NCBI RefSeq assembly: GCF_020010905.1
Contig: NZ_JAGJBY010000002.1
Coordinates: 4,836,001-4,900,000, forward strand
Direction: 5' to 3'
From: Streptomyces acidiscabies
Lineage (GTDB): Bacteria > Actinomycetota > Actinomycetes > Streptomycetales > Streptomycetaceae
DNA: 64,000 bases
A model generated the notes under the pieces. That model was not told the origin of the DNA. It did no database searches and saw only the letters and a list, made by a program, of their open reading frames with translations. The position numbers and the translations under genes were made by a program. This document shows, piece after piece, positions 42,040 through 50,366 of this stretch; positions within the stretch are counted from its first letter, which is position 1; the number at the start of each line of letters is the position of its first letter.

Positions 42040-42419
42040 GGGGCTCCTTCCGGGAGCGTCAGACAGCGGAGGACTGACCTGTTCGGGCTGCTTGCGTCAC
42101 GTATACGTCCGGTGCGGCACGTTCGAAATTTCGTGCCGATTTCGGATCGTTGGTGGGAGGGACTCTAGAGAGACTTCCGCCGGTGTCAACAGCGTCGCGG
42201 CGGCGGACTGGCCAACAGGGACGCTCTAAGGCGTGAATCGCAGGTCGGAGGCGCGAGGTGTGAACATCCCTACTTCGAAACATTTCGGTCTTGAGACCGA
42301 ATCATGCGAGACATATTGACGGGATGTATGAGGCCCCCCATCATCCAGTTCTGTTCGACGCGTCGATTCGCTCTTCTCCACCGCGCGACCCAACCCCCCG
42401 CAACCGTCCGAGGAGAACC
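42040..42419. promoter_or_regulatory. Divergent GH27 / GH10 regulatory region with CGAAA boxes
   Basis: CGAAATTTCG (42124-42133) and CGAAACATTTCG (42276-42287) match the CGAAA-(N)-TTTCG repeats reported upstream of actinomycete xylanase genes. The second box overlaps a separate inverted repeat TTCGGTCT-TG-AGACCGAA (42284-42301). No gene in the gap. The sites are the likely binding places of a LacI-type hemicellulose repressor encoded elsewhere. Confidence 0.6.
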
Positions 42420-43439
42420 ATGAATCCCCGTACGCGACAGCACGCCCTGCTGGGCACTGTCACCGCCGTCACCCTGCTGGCCGGCGGCACCGCCGCAGCC
42501 GCTTCCTCCCCCGGCATCAAGGCGTCCACGTTAGGCGCCCAAGCCGCCCAGTCCGGCCGGTACTTCGGCACCGCCGTCGCCTCGGGCCGTCTCGGCGACG
42601 GCACCTACACCGGCATCCTCAACCGGGAGTTCAACCAGGTCACCGCCGAGAACGAGATGAAGTGGGACACGGTCGAACCGTCCCGCGGCTCGTTCAACTT
42701 CGGCCCCGGCGACCGGATCGCGAGCCAGGCGTCCTCGCACGGACAGAAGCTGCGCGGCCACACCATGGTCTGGTACCAGCAGCTGCCCAACTGGGTCAAG
42801 TCGATCGGTGACGCCAACACCGTCCGCAGCGTGATGAACAACCACATCACGCAGCTCGCGAACCACTACAAGGGCCGCATCCACTCGTGGGACGTCGTCA
42901 ACGAGGCGTTCGAGGACGGCGGCAGCGGCCGGCACCGCTCCTCGGTCTTCCAGGACCGGCTCGGCGACGGGTACATCGAGACCGCGTTCCGCACCGCCCG
43001 CAGCGCCGACCCGGCGGCCAAGCTCTGCTACAACGACTACAACATCGAGGACTGGAACGCGGCGAAGACGCAGGGCGTCTACCGCATGGTCCGCGACTTC
43101 AAGTCCCGTGGCGTGCCGATCGACTGCGTCGGCTTCCAAGCCCACTTCGGCGCGGGCGGCCCCCCGTCGAACTTCCAGACGACGCTCGCGAACTTCGCGG
43201 CGCTCGGCGTCGACGTGCAGATCACCGAGCTGGACATCGCGCAGGCCGGGACGAACGCGTACGCCAACGCCGTGCGGGCCTGCCTGAACGTCGCGCGCTG
43301 CAACGGGATCACCGTGTGGGGCATCCGGGACAGCGACTCGTGGCGCAGCGGCGAGAACCCGCTGCTGTTCAACTCGGGCGGCGGCAAGAAGGCCGCGTAC
43401 AACTCGGTCCTGACGACGATGGGCGGCACGCCCTCCTGA
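42420..43439 (+). CDS. GH10 endo-1,4-beta-xylanase, secreted
   Basis: 339 aa from the ATG at 42420, with AGGAGAA upstream. Signal peptide (LGTVTAVTLLAGGTAAAA). GH10 barrel with FNQVTAENEMKWD, GHTMVWYQQLPNWV, SWDVVNEAFEDG (acid/base Glu) and VDVQITELDIAQ (nucleophile Glu). No cellulose- or xylan-binding module. A TTA codon at 42531-42533 just after the signal peptide may tie translation to bldA. Preceded by CGAAA boxes. Confidence 0.92.
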   Translation: MNPRTRQHALLGTVTAVTLLAGGTAAAASSPGIKASTLGAQAAQSGRYFGTAVASGRLGDGTYTGILNREFNQVTAENEMKWDTVEPSRGSFNFGPGDRIASQASSHGQKLRGHTMVWYQQLPNWVKSIGDANTVRSVMNNHITQLANHYKGRIHSWDVVNEAFEDGGSGRHRSSVFQDRLGDGYIETAFRTARSADPAAKLCYNDYNIEDWNAAKTQGVYRMVRDFKSRGVPIDCVGFQAHFGAGGPPSNFQTTLANFAALGVDVQITELDIAQAGTNAYANAVRACLNVARCNGITVWGIRDSDSWRSGENPLLFNSGGGKKAAYNSVLTTMGGTPS

Positions 43440-43454
43440 CCGGCTCCGTGGCGG

Positions 43455-43485
43455 GGGAGCGCACCCACTCCGTGGGAGCGCTCCC
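43455..43485. terminator. Bidirectional terminator-like hairpin
   Basis: GGGAGCGC (43455-43462) pairs with GCGCTCCC (43478-43485), and the loop itself pairs CCCAC with GTGGG across a 3-nt loop, separated by one A-A mismatch. It lies between the convergent xylanase and Fic-like genes. Confidence 0.75.
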
Positions 43486-43489
43486 TCCG

Positions 43490-43873
43490 TCAGATCCGCC
43501 AGGAACGCAGCGTGTCCGCGACCGCGTATATGGTCAGCCGCGTCTCGCGGCACTTCCTGATCAGGTCGGACAGGGCCCCGTAGGGCGGGTTGATGCCCTC
43601 GCCGGACTGGTCCAGGTACTGGGTCGCCACGAACGCGGCGAAGAGGCTGTTGCGGTGGGGGAGCGGTTCGAGCCGCGTGATGGTGTGCAGCAGCGCGGCG
43701 GCCCGCCAGGCGGCATCGGGGTTGGACGCGGCCAGCGTCGGCATCCGCGTCCGGTGCCGGGCCACGGCCGCGACCAGGGCCGAGTAGTCGGTGACCGACA
43801 CGTCGTCGGGGCCGAGCGCGGCCTCCTGGACGTCGAGCAGCCAGGAGACGTCGATGTACAGGGTCTCGCTCAT
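43490..43873 (-). CDS. Fic/Doc-like toxin with degenerate active-site motif
   Basis: 127 aa from the ATG at 43873, which shares one base with the antitoxin stop. The body (YIDVSWLLDVQEAALGPDDVSVTDYSALVAAVARH ... ALLHTITRLEPLPHRNSLFAAFVATQYLDQSG) follows the Doc layout, but the HxFxxGNKR motif reads PLPHRNSLFAAF. It keeps an Asn and a basic residue, not the full set. It may act as a toxin with altered chemistry or be inactive. Partner of the small upstream protein. Confidence 0.65.
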   Translation of the reverse strand: MSETLYIDVSWLLDVQEAALGPDDVSVTDYSALVAAVARHRTRMPTLAASNPDAAWRAAALLHTITRLEPLPHRNSLFAAFVATQYLDQSGEGINPPYGALSDLIRKCRETRLTIYAVADTLRSWRI

Positions 43874-44112
43874 CAGGCGGCAGCGGTCCCGTCTCCACGC
43901 TGCGAGGGCGGGATCTCGTCCGGGAACGCCTGGTCGAACTCCTCGCGCAGCTTCTCCGCCCACGACGCGGCGCCGGCCACGAACTGCTTGCGGCGCAGCT
44001 CCCGGACCCCGAGGTCGTGCAGGTACTGCTTGAGACTCTTGCCTTCCGCCGCGGCTGCCGCGCGGACGCCTTCCATTTCCTCGTCGGTGAAAGTCACGTT
44101 CAGTGAGGGCAT
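43873..44112 (-). CDS. Antitoxin, ribbon-helix-helix-like
   Basis: 79 aa from the ATG at 44112. The N-terminus MPSLNVTFTDEEMEGVRAAAAAEGKSLKQYLHDLGVREL is a typical CopG/Arc-like fold, followed by a charged C-terminal toxin-binding tail. The stop overlaps the Fic-like gene (TGATG), the classic antitoxin-first order. Confidence 0.7.
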   Translation of the reverse strand: MPSLNVTFTDEEMEGVRAAAAAEGKSLKQYLHDLGVRELRRKQFVAGAASWAEKLREEFDQAFPDEIPPSQRGDGTAAA

Positions 44113-44125
44113 ACGTCGATGGTAC

Positions 44126-44914
44126 CTAGTCGGTACCACGGCGCGCCAGCAAAGCCGCCCGCACCTCGCGCGGACTCGCCCCGAGCTCGCGGCGGCACGC
44201 CTTGTTGAACGCCTGGAGATCGGCGATGCCGACCGCGGCGGCGACGGCACCGATGGACAGCGTCGAGGACAGCAGGAGGTGACGGGCGCGCTGGAGGCGC
44301 CGGTGGCGGATGTACGCGACGACGGTACGGCCGGTCTCGGCACGGAACACCCGCGTCAGATGGGTGTGCGAGACCCCGACGGCGCGCGCCACCTCCGGCA
44401 CGGACAGCGGCCCCGCGAGATGCTCCTCGACATGCGCCCGCGCGGCGGCGACGAAGGGATGCACCCGCCCGTCCCCCTCGCCCCCCGGCAGCTCCGCGAC
44501 GCGCCACAGCGCCGCCCACACCTCGGCCGTGGCACGCGGGGGAGACGTCGGTACGGCCGTCATGGCACGCCGCAGCAGATCGGCCAGGCGCGGACTCTCG
44601 GCGCCGGCGTCCTGCATCACCGGCACCGTCCGCGCGCTCCCGCCCTCCGGCAGCCGCAGATGGACGTACAGGTGCTCCGACCGGCCCCGGTAGCGGAAGC
44701 GCACCTCGGTGTCCGGCGGCACCAGGCTGACGTGGCCGGGCCGGATGGCGTGCACCGACCGGCCCAGGGTCAGGGCGCCGTCGTAGTGGTAGAGGTGCAG
44801 CTGCCACAGGCCGGGCAGCCGGAACACGTCGTGCGCGGTGGCGACGCCGTGCACCCCGATCCCGGCGGCGACGACGGCGGGCGGCTCGTCGAGCCGGAGC
44901 GTCACATGGTCCAC
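44126..44914 (-). CDS. AraC-family regulator
   Basis: About 262 aa using a GTG at 44914; a TTG at 45001 would overlap the divergent dioxygenase gene and is unlikely, and the true start is uncertain. Sensor half resembles AraC_binding cupins (LWQLHLYHYDGALTLGRSVHAIRPGHVSLVPPDTEVRFRYRG). C-terminal DNA-binding half is clear (VPEVARAVGVSHTHLTRVFRAETGRTVVAYIRHRRLQRARHLL ... IADLQAFNKACRRELGASPREVRA). It is divergent from and probably controls the PhyH gene. Confidence 0.82.
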   Translation of the reverse strand: MDHVTLRLDEPPAVVAAGIGVHGVATAHDVFRLPGLWQLHLYHYDGALTLGRSVHAIRPGHVSLVPPDTEVRFRYRGRSEHLYVHLRLPEGGSARTVPVMQDAGAESPRLADLLRRAMTAVPTSPPRATAEVWAALWRVAELPGGEGDGRVHPFVAAARAHVEEHLAGPLSVPEVARAVGVSHTHLTRVFRAETGRTVVAYIRHRRLQRARHLLLSSTLSIGAVAAAVGIADLQAFNKACRRELGASPREVRAALLARRGTD

Positions 44915-44987
44915 GAGGTCGGAAAAATACCAGCAGTCGACGATTAGAGCCCACGACCGGGGCGGTGGCCGTCCGTACGGTCGTCGT

Positions 44988-45806
44988 ATGTCAACCAGCA
45001 AGCAACTCCTGACGTCGGTTCAGGTGGCGCGGTTCGTCGCGCGGGGATTCCTGCGGCTGGACGGGGTGGTGCCGCCCGGGATCAACGAACGCGCCGTCGC
45101 GGCCCTGGACGAGACCCTGCCCCCGGTCCCCTACGGCACCCCGCTCGCGCAGGCGTTCGCGCCGGACACCTTCGTCCACGACCTCCTCGCCCTGCCCGCC
45201 GTCGCGGGCGCCGTCGAGAGCCTGGTCGGCCCCGGCCCGACCGTCGACCACCAGGCCGTCCACGTGCGCGAGCCGCACGAGGGACAGGCGCAGCCCCTCC
45301 ACGGGGACGCGATCATCGACGTACGGCCGGACGCCTTCGACATCCAGCTCATGTACTACCCGCACGAGGTGACCGCCGCCATGGGCGGCACCCTCAGCGT
45401 CCCCGGCAGCCATCTGCGCCGGATCAACGAGACGGACGTCGGCCGCGTCCAGAACCTCCGGGGCCAGACCCGGCTGACCTGCCCGGCCGGGACGGTCGTC
45501 CTCGTGCACCACGGCATCTGGCACAGCGGCCGGCGCAACGACACCGCGACCCGGCGCTACATGTACAAGCTCCGCCTCAACCCGACCGTGCCGCAGGTGC
45601 GGCTGTGGGACACCGCCGACCTCCACGACCCGGCGGTGACCGAGGAACTCGGCGCCCACCTCCCCTGGTACGAGCAGGCGACCGGCCGCCTGGAGATCTA
45701 CAACCGGGTCCTGCTGTGGCGGGCCCTGACCGGCGACGACTCCTTCGACGTCGAGTACTGGGTCACCCGCGTCACCAACCGTCCCGCCCTCGGGAGCCAC
45801 GCATGA
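44988..45806 (+). CDS. Phytanoyl-CoA dioxygenase (PhyH)-family Fe(II)/2-oxoglutarate enzyme
   Basis: 272 aa. Double-stranded beta-helix with iron ligands H-x-D in LHGDAIIDV and a distal His in LVHHGIWHSG, followed by an Arg (RRYMYKLR) that could bind 2-oxoglutarate. Substrate unknown. The stop overlaps the next small gene (ATGA). Divergent from AraC. Confidence 0.8.
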   Translation: MSTSKQLLTSVQVARFVARGFLRLDGVVPPGINERAVAALDETLPPVPYGTPLAQAFAPDTFVHDLLALPAVAGAVESLVGPGPTVDHQAVHVREPHEGQAQPLHGDAIIDVRPDAFDIQLMYYPHEVTAAMGGTLSVPGSHLRRINETDVGRVQNLRGQTRLTCPAGTVVLVHHGIWHSGRRNDTATRRYMYKLRLNPTVPQVRLWDTADLHDPAVTEELGAHLPWYEQATGRLEIYNRVLLWRALTGDDSFDVEYWVTRVTNRPALGSHA

Positions 45807-46105
45807 GACAGCACGTCCTCGTCCTCTACCTCGCGACGTCCGCACTCGACTCCGACGTCGTCGGCTGGTCCCGCTACGACGGCACCGCCCGCACCCACCC
45901 CACGACCGGCGACAGCGACGAACCGCCCTACGCCACGGGACTCGCCGCCCTCCACGACGGCTGGCGCCTCTTCCAGGCGTCCCAACTGCTCCCGCCGCAG
46001 GCCGGGCACGAGTACGACGTCTCGTTCCTCAAGCACGAGTTCTTCTTCGAGAAACTGGAGGAGCTGGAGGAGCTGGAGGAGCCCGGGGAAGCGGGCAACG
46101 GCTGA
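45803..46105 (+). CDS. Small hypothetical protein with Glu-rich tail
   Basis: 100 aa, coupled to the PhyH gene by ATGA. HVLVLYLATSALDSDVVGWSRYDGT... PPYATGLAALHDGWRLFQASQLLPP is soluble-looking; the C-terminus repeats LEELEELEE, from a 9-bp DNA repeat (GAGCTGGAG). No family recognised. Ends directly against the convergent phosphatase gene. Confidence 0.6.
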   Translation: MRQHVLVLYLATSALDSDVVGWSRYDGTARTHPTTGDSDEPPYATGLAALHDGWRLFQASQLLPPQAGHEYDVSFLKHEFFFEKLEELEELEEPGEAGNG

Positions 46106-48487
46106 CTACAGGGCCTGCGGCAGGGGCTGCGAGCACCAGATCGTCTTGCCGTCGGCGCTGTGCCGGGTGCCCCAGCCCTGGGTGAGCTGGGCGACGAGCA
46201 GCAGACCCCGCCCCCCTTCGTCGAAGGCGCGCGCCCGGCGCAGGTGCGGAGCGGTGCTGCTGGCGTCGAAGACCTCGCAGATCAGCGAGGCGTCGCGGAT
46301 CAGCCGCAGCCTGATCGGCGGCGCCCCGTACCGGATCGCGTTGGTGACCAGCTCGCTGACGACCAGTTCGGTGACGAACGCGGCCTCTTCAAGACCCCAG
46401 GACTCCAGCCGCTCGACGGCGAACTTGCGGACCAGGGGGACCTGCGAGGGGTCCGGCTCGACGTCCAGCGCGGCGACGTGGTGGCGGGCCAGCGCGCGGG
46501 TACGGGCGAGCAGCAGCGCGGCGTCGTCGGTGCGGCGCCCGGGGAGCAGGGCGTCGGTGAGCGTGTCGCACAGGGCGTCCAGGGAGACGGCCGCCGGGTC
46601 CAGGAGCCGTCCGAGGTCGGCGGCCCCCCGGTCGAGGTCGCGCTCGCGGCTCTCCACCAGCCCGTCGGTGTACAGGGCGAGCAGGCTGCCCTCGGGGAGT
46701 TCCAGCTCCGCCGACTCGAACGGCAGCCCACCGACCCCGAGCGGCGGACCGGGCTGCGCCGACACCGGGACCGCGCTGCCGTCCGGGGCGACGACCAGCG
46801 GCAGCGGGTGACCGGCGCTCGCCAGCGTGAAACGCCGGGAGACGGGGTCGTACACGGTGTACAGACAGGTGGCCCCCGACTCGCCCGCCGAGTGGAGGTC
46901 GTCGCCGAGGTGCAGGACGAGGTCGTCCAGGTGGGTCAGCAGCTCGTCCGGCGGCAGATCAACGTCGGCGAGCGTGCGGACGGCCGTCCGCAGCCGCCCC
47001 ATGCTCGCCGAGGCGTGCAGGCCGTGGCCGACGACGTCCCCCACGACCAGGGCGACCCGCGCGCCGGACAGCGGGATGACGTCGAACCAGTCGCCGCCCA
47101 CCTCCGTGTCGCTGCCGCTGGGCAGATAGCGGTACGCCGCCTCGACCGCCTCCTGGTCCGGCAGCCCGCTCGGCAGCAGCGTGCGCTGGAGCGTCAGCGC
47201 GGTCGCCCGCTCCCGCGCGTAGCGGCGGGCGTTGTCGATAGCGACGGCCGCCTTGGCGGCCAGCTCCTCGGCCAGGATCAGGTCGTCGGCGGTGAACGCC
47301 TCCGGCCGCTCCAGACGGGAGAAGACGACGACGCCGAGCAGCGCCCCGCGCGCCCGCAGCGGCACGGTGATCCGGCCGGTCAGCCCCTCCCCGGCGAGCG
47401 AGGGGTCGATCAGCGGGTTGCCCGGCGGCCAGTGCGCCGGGTCGGCGGCGAGGCCGGGACCGAACGCCCACTCGCCGCCCTGGCCGCCGTCGGCCGCGAG
47501 CTGCACGGTGGACGCGCCGGTGACCAGGCAGTTCGCCGCGATACTGCCGGGCGCGTGCTCGACCGGCCGCGCCGTCGGGTCGGTGCCCTCCTGCGCGCTG
47601 TGCCGGGCGGTCCGCACGAGCGCGATCCGCTCGCCGGGGGCGAACGCCGAGGGGGGTTCCTCACCGTGCAGCACCTCGGCGAAGAGGTCCACGGTGACGA
47701 GGTCCACGAACCCCGGCACCGGGGCCTTCGCCAGCTCCAGCGCGGTGCCGGTGACGTCGAGCGTGCGGCCGATGCCGGCGCTCGCCTCGTTCAGGAGCAG
47801 CAGCCGCTGCCGGGCCCAGTACTCGGCACTCATGTCGAAGCCCCAGTTGGCGACGGCGAGGATCCGGCCGTCGTCGTCCCGCACGGGCCACATGCTGGTC
47901 GCCCACGCGTTGGCGTAGTCGCTGCCGAGCGGCTGGAAGACGGTGATCAGCCGCCTGGGTTCACCCGTCCGTGCCACCTCGGCCAGCCCGTCGGTGTACG
48001 CCTTGCCCTCCAGCTCCGGGAACAGCTCCCGGTACTTCTCGCCGCGCACCTGCTCCTCGGAGTGCGCCATCACCCGGCACGCGGAGGCGTTCACCCACAG
48101 GAACCGCAGGTCGGGGTCGTAGACGCCGAGCGCGAAGGGGCACTGCTCGAAGGCCCGGTCCGCGATCACCGGGCGGCGCCCCCAGAGCTGCGCGGTCACC
48201 GCGTGGCCCAGCGTCCGCCCGTCGGGGCCGGCCAGCGGGTGGGCCGTCAGCACGGCGTCCACCGTCGAGCCGTCCCGGTGCCGCAGCGCGAGGGGGCTCG
48301 GGCCGAGGCGCCCGGGGAAACCCGGAGGCGGGGGAGCGGCCAGCAGTCCGGTCACGGGGCGGCCGACGAGGTCCTCGGCCGTCCACCCCAGCAGCAGCGT
48401 GCCGCCCTCGCTCCAGCCGCTGACCACGCCGTCCGGGTCCACCACGACGACGGCCGTGGGCGCGTCCTGCATGCCGGTCGTCTCCAC
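46106..48487 (-). CDS. PAS-GAF-SpoIIE serine phosphatase with HATPase domain
   Basis: 793 aa, GTG start. Two PAS domains (about 8-100 and 110-225; PTAVVVVDPDGVVSGWSEG, QCPFALGVYDPDLRFLWVN), a GAF domain (about 235-410), a PP2C-type SpoIIE phosphatase domain (about 440-640; EVGGDWFDVIPL, VGDVVGHG, YTDGLVESRERD) and a C-terminal anti-sigma-type HATPase (about 670-790; VSELVTNAIRYG, DEGGRGLLLV). Such proteins dephosphorylate anti-anti-sigma factors or sense internal cues in Streptomyces stress and development. The signal is unknown. Confidence 0.9.
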   Translation of the reverse strand: METTGMQDAPTAVVVVDPDGVVSGWSEGGTLLLGWTAEDLVGRPVTGLLAAPPPPGFPGRLGPSPLALRHRDGSTVDAVLTAHPLAGPDGRTLGHAVTAQLWGRRPVIADRAFEQCPFALGVYDPDLRFLWVNASACRVMAHSEEQVRGEKYRELFPELEGKAYTDGLAEVARTGEPRRLITVFQPLGSDYANAWATSMWPVRDDDGRILAVANWGFDMSAEYWARQRLLLLNEASAGIGRTLDVTGTALELAKAPVPGFVDLVTVDLFAEVLHGEEPPSAFAPGERIALVRTARHSAQEGTDPTARPVEHAPGSIAANCLVTGASTVQLAADGGQGGEWAFGPGLAADPAHWPPGNPLIDPSLAGEGLTGRITVPLRARGALLGVVVFSRLERPEAFTADDLILAEELAAKAAVAIDNARRYARERATALTLQRTLLPSGLPDQEAVEAAYRYLPSGSDTEVGGDWFDVIPLSGARVALVVGDVVGHGLHASASMGRLRTAVRTLADVDLPPDELLTHLDDLVLHLGDDLHSAGESGATCLYTVYDPVSRRFTLASAGHPLPLVVAPDGSAVPVSAQPGPPLGVGGLPFESAELELPEGSLLALYTDGLVESRERDLDRGAADLGRLLDPAAVSLDALCDTLTDALLPGRRTDDAALLLARTRALARHHVAALDVEPDPSQVPLVRKFAVERLESWGLEEAAFVTELVVSELVTNAIRYGAPPIRLRLIRDASLICEVFDASSTAPHLRRARAFDEGGRGLLLVAQLTQGWGTRHSADGKTIWCSQPLPQAL

Positions 48488-48544
48488 GCGCTACGCCTCC
48501 GTGCGAACAACGGTGCCCGTCAGGGCCGGATCCAGCGGTTGACC

Positions 48545-50326
48545 TCAGCGTAGATCGGACCTCGCGCCGGGGCGCTTCGGCCGGTATACCGTGCCGGTGA
48601 CCGTCGTACCGGACTTCCGCACCTGGTAGACGACCTTCGCGCCGCTGTAGAAGTGGAAGGTCAGTGTCGCCGGGTCGTTCTCGCGCAGGGACGCCAGGAA
48701 CTCGGGGGTGAGGACGATCCGGCCGTTCGGGTAGTCCGGCGAGAACGCCTTGTTGAACTCCTGGTACGGCGTCCAGTCGGTCGGGCCCGCGTTGCCGCCG
48801 TCGGCGTACCGGGCCTCCATGGTCGCCAGCTCCTCGCCCCGGTACCGGGCGGGGACCGCGAACGCGTCGGTCGTTCCGGTGGCGCCGGACAGCACCGGGG
48901 TGTCGTTCGTGACGACGTCGATCCGCCAGGGCAGACCCCGCGAGAACCGGGCCTGGAGCGTCGCGTTCACCCCGTAGGCACGGTCGCCGGCCAGCCGGGT
49001 CAGCGCCCCGGCGGTCAGGACGAGCCGCTGCCCGCTGCGGGTGTAGTCACGCCCCTCGACGAGCCGGGCCGAGCCGTGCCACAGGCCCAGGAACGCGGTC
49101 CCGTTCAGGTTCAGGGTCAGCTCCTTCGCCGTGATGGGGGACGACTTCGGCACGTACACCTTGTCGAAGGACGCGGTCCCCGACCGGGTGGTCCAGGCCG
49201 ACCTGATCCACGCGAACAGGGCCGGGTCGCGCCAGGTCAGGGTGGTGCGGTCCAGGTAGGCGAAGGGGTCCCACAGGGCGGTGGTGACCTTGCTGGTGCG
49301 GGCCGTGTACGCCAGGTGCTCGAAGTACTTCAGTGCCTCACCGCGCTCGACGCGCGAGGGGTGGAAGTGGTCGGGCCAGCTCAGGAGGCCGTACTCGCCG
49401 AGGTAGACCGGGATGCCCCGGGAGACGAAGACGTCCCGCATCCGGGCGAAGGCGTCGTCCAGGTCCTTGCGCGCGGTGTCGTCGTAGAGGGTGCCTCCGG
49501 CGACGTTCACGCTGAACGGGTACCAGCTGTAGTAGTGCACGGTTGCGATCAGCGCCGGGTCGTTCAGCGCCCGGATGGTCGTGTACAGGTCGTCCATGAG
49601 GTTCTGGCCCGGGGTGCCGGCCTCGGTGGGCAGCATCAGCAGACGGTTCGCGTTCCCGCCGCCGGAAGCGCGGACGATCCGGTGGAAGGACCGGTTCAGC
49701 TCGTCGAGGAGCTGCGTCTTCTGGCCGGCCGTGGCGTTCTCGAAGACCGGCTCGTTGACGCTCTCGAAGAGCAGGCTGCGCGGCTCGTCGCGGAACGCCG
49801 CCGCGATCTGCGTCCAGGTCGCGTCGTAGCGGGCCCGTACCCCGTCGTGGTCGGACGGCATCCTGCTGATCCACTGCCACGAGTCGTGGTGGACGTTGAT
49901 CAGGGCGTACAGCCCCTCCGCCAGCGCCCAGTCGGTGACCTGCTTGACGCGTGCCAGGTAGTCGGCGGCGATGGTGTACGGCGCGGTCGCCGACTGGTGG
50001 TCGGACCAGGTCACCGGGATCCGGACGCTGCGGAAGCCCTCGGCGCGGATGGCCCGCAGCAGTTCCCGGGTGGCCTTCGGGTTCCCCCAGGACGTTTCGT
50101 CCGGGATGGCGTCCAGGGTGTTGCCGAGGTTCCAGCTCGGCTGCATCGCGGCGACGGCGTCCATGGCGCGGGCCGGGACACGGACGGGGTGCGCCGTCGC
50201 CGTACGGTCCGGGGCGGCGGCCGAGGCGCCGGCGGCGAGGCCCAGCAGGACGGCGAGAACCGTCAGCAGGCCGGCGAGGCGGCGTATGCCGTGGGCGAGG
50301 TGACGTCTGAACTGTGCGGTGTTCAC
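48545..50326 (-). CDS. GH5 cellulase with CBM_X2-type modules, secreted
   Basis: 593 aa. Sec signal (LAGLLTVLAVLLGLAAGASA). GH5 barrel at about 50-370: WNLGNTLDA, VRIPVTWSDH, NVHHDSWQW, FESVNEPVFENA (acid/base Glu) and PVYLGEYGLLSW (nucleophile Glu). The C-terminal region (FDKVYVPKSSPITAKELTLNLNGTAFLGLWHG...) resembles X2 immunoglobulin-like modules. Likely endo-beta-1,4-glucanase acting on cellulose or related glucans. The next CAZyme, GH42, lies 41 bases upstream on the same strand. Confidence 0.85.
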   Translation of the reverse strand: MNTAQFRRHLAHGIRRLAGLLTVLAVLLGLAAGASAAAPDRTATAHPVRVPARAMDAVAAMQPSWNLGNTLDAIPDETSWGNPKATRELLRAIRAEGFRSVRIPVTWSDHQSATAPYTIAADYLARVKQVTDWALAEGLYALINVHHDSWQWISRMPSDHDGVRARYDATWTQIAAAFRDEPRSLLFESVNEPVFENATAGQKTQLLDELNRSFHRIVRASGGGNANRLLMLPTEAGTPGQNLMDDLYTTIRALNDPALIATVHYYSWYPFSVNVAGGTLYDDTARKDLDDAFARMRDVFVSRGIPVYLGEYGLLSWPDHFHPSRVERGEALKYFEHLAYTARTSKVTTALWDPFAYLDRTTLTWRDPALFAWIRSAWTTRSGTASFDKVYVPKSSPITAKELTLNLNGTAFLGLWHGSARLVEGRDYTRSGQRLVLTAGALTRLAGDRAYGVNATLQARFSRGLPWRIDVVTNDTPVLSGATGTTDAFAVPARYRGEELATMEARYADGGNAGPTDWTPYQEFNKAFSPDYPNGRIVLTPEFLASLRENDPATLTFHFYSGAKVVYQVRKSGTTVTGTVYRPKRPGARSDLR

Positions 50327-50366
50327 GTGCGGTCCCTCTCGGTCGGTCGTACGCGGCAGGCGGAGT

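Noticed and set aside
46160..48553. 797-residue open frame opposite the SpoIIE phosphatase
   Set aside because: The minus strand carries complete PAS, GAF, SpoIIE and HATPase motifs; the antisense frame is rich in Arg/Gly/Gln and has no domain.
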